A stretch of DNA of 64,000 nucleotides from the NCBI RefSeq assembly GCF_003762835.1, contig NZ_RJWA01000005.1, forward strand, positions 186,001 to 250,000. Direction: 5' to 3'. The position numbers were made by a program, and so were the translations under genes. This document shows positions 63,570 through 64,000 of the stretch, piece by piece. Below the pieces are notes generated by a model, which saw only the letters and a list, made by a program, of their open reading frames with translations, made no database searches and had not been told where the DNA came from. Numbering within the stretch: position 1 is the stretch's first letter; each line of letters opens with the position of its first letter. This stretch comes from Micromonospora sp. HM5-17. GTDB lineage: Bacteria; Actinomycetota; Actinomycetes; Mycobacteriales; Micromonosporaceae.

Positions 63570-64000
63570 ATGGAACTCGGCGACGAGGAGCTGTTACGCC
63601 GCGTCGGCTCCGGCGACCGACGGGCGTTCGAGATCTTCTACGCCCGGCACGCGCCCTGGCTGACCCTGCGGCTGCGCCGCCGGTGCCGGGACCCGGAACT
63701 CGTCGCCGACCTGCTCCAGGAGACGTTCCTCACGATCTGGCGGGCGGCGGACGGCTACCGGGGAAGTGGTGAGGTGGTCGGCTGGGTCTGGACCATCGCC
63801 GTGCGGCGTCTGATCGACGCCAGCCGGCGGGCGTTGGCCCGGCCGAGGACCGCCGTCGGCACCGACGACCTCAACGAGGACCGGGCGCCGTGGGCGGAAC
63901 TCGTCCGGTCACCGTCCGCGGAGGAGGAGGCCATGCGCAGGACGTACGACGGGAGGCTGGCGCAGGCGCTGCGTCGGCTCTCCCCGGAACTGCGGGCGGT
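63570..64000 (+). CDS. ECF RNA polymerase sigma factor, N-terminal part
   Basis: 143 codons before the window ends. Region 2 is clear: DEELLRRVGSGDRRAFEIFY, then DPELVADLLQETFLTIWRAA (region 2.2-2.3) and GWVWTIAVRRLIDASRRA (2.4). The start of region 4 appears at LAQALRRLSPELRA. It is a group IV (ECF) factor; subgroup and anti-sigma cannot be told because the rest lies outside. ATG 63570, with GTG three bases upstream in the same frame. Divergent from the methyltransferase gene. Confidence 0.9.
   Translation, partial: MELGDEELLRRVGSGDRRAFEIFYARHAPWLTLRLRRRCRDPELVADLLQETFLTIWRAADGYRGSGEVVGWVWTIAVRRLIDASRRALARPRTAVGTDDLNEDRAPWAELVRSPSAEEEAMRRTYDGRLAQALRRLSPELRA

Noticed and set aside
1-64000. 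Search for CRISPR arrays, insertion sequences, integrases, tRNA and rRNA genes
   Set aside because: No regularly spaced repeats, transposase-like proteins or tRNA T-loop patterns were seen by eye. A covariance-model scan would settle the RNA genes.

Overview
The window is very G+C-rich chromosomal DNA from an actinomycete. Gene order and protein family content (hisD-C-B-H-A, a divIVA/sepF-ftsZ-mur-mraZ division cluster, murT-gatD, MoxR/DUF58/transglutaminase, DinB, DUF3040) point to the family Micromonosporaceae. I cannot name a genus or species. Nothing resembles a prophage, insertion sequence, CRISPR array, tRNA or rRNA. Most of the window is housekeeping.

Layout. 1-4402 (minus): histidine operon hisD-hisC-hisB-small membrane ORF-hisH-small membrane ORF-hisA (cut by the left edge). 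4612-6307: convergent LON-domain protein and DUF2567 membrane protein. 6519-13393 (minus): dnaE, a MinD-like ATPase and a membrane-anchored partner of unknown function. 13434-18837 (minus): rluD, lspA, a DksA/TraR zinc-finger protein, a deleted K+/H+ antiporter pseudogene, DUF167, a membrane protein, divIVA and yggT. 18862-36366 (minus): sepF, yggS, ftsZ, ftsQ, murC, murG, ftsW, mraY, murF, murE, ftsI, ftsL, rsmH, mraZ. murD is missing from its usual place, and no pgeF lies beside ftsZ. 36737-39634 (minus): UPF1-like SF1 helicase. 39743-42451 (plus): murT-gatD coupled to a VTT/TVP38 membrane protein. 42658-48264 (plus): three-subunit molybdenum aldehyde oxidoreductase, a DivIVA-like gene remnant and a zinc alcohol dehydrogenase. 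48281-52458 (minus): small membrane protein, leuS with an attenuator leader, small membrane protein. 52644-57632 (plus): moxR-DUF58-transglutaminase. 58122-64000: DUF3040, dinB, aldo/keto reductase, alkaline-phosphatase-fold protein, methyltransferase and the start of an ECF sigma factor.

How the genes work together. The centre is a peptidoglycan and septation programme. MurC/E/F make the stem peptide (MurD must be encoded elsewhere), MraY and MurG make lipid II, MurT-GatD amidates it, and FtsW/FtsI/FtsL/FtsQ/FtsZ/SepF build the septum. DivIVA marks the poles. LspA and the VTT protein are membrane support functions. MraZ sits downstream of four TGG boxes at an exact 10-bp period, the expected autoregulatory operator.

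Most interesting signals. (1) Many gapped junctions are spanned by tiny ORFs whose start overlaps the upstream stop and whose stop overlaps the downstream start, as in murF-mraY, murG-murC and DUF58-transglutaminase. This looks like termination-reinitiation relays. (2) leuS has a leader peptide with two Leu codons plus an intrinsic terminator. The leader is the in-frame 3' end of the upstream membrane-protein gene, and its promoter lies inside that gene. (3) The site where murD is expected holds a 16-bp perfect inverted repeat instead. (4) Several genes start 6-7 nt after a TANNNT -10 hexamer, suggesting leaderless mRNAs.

All calls come from reading the sequence. No database search was possible.
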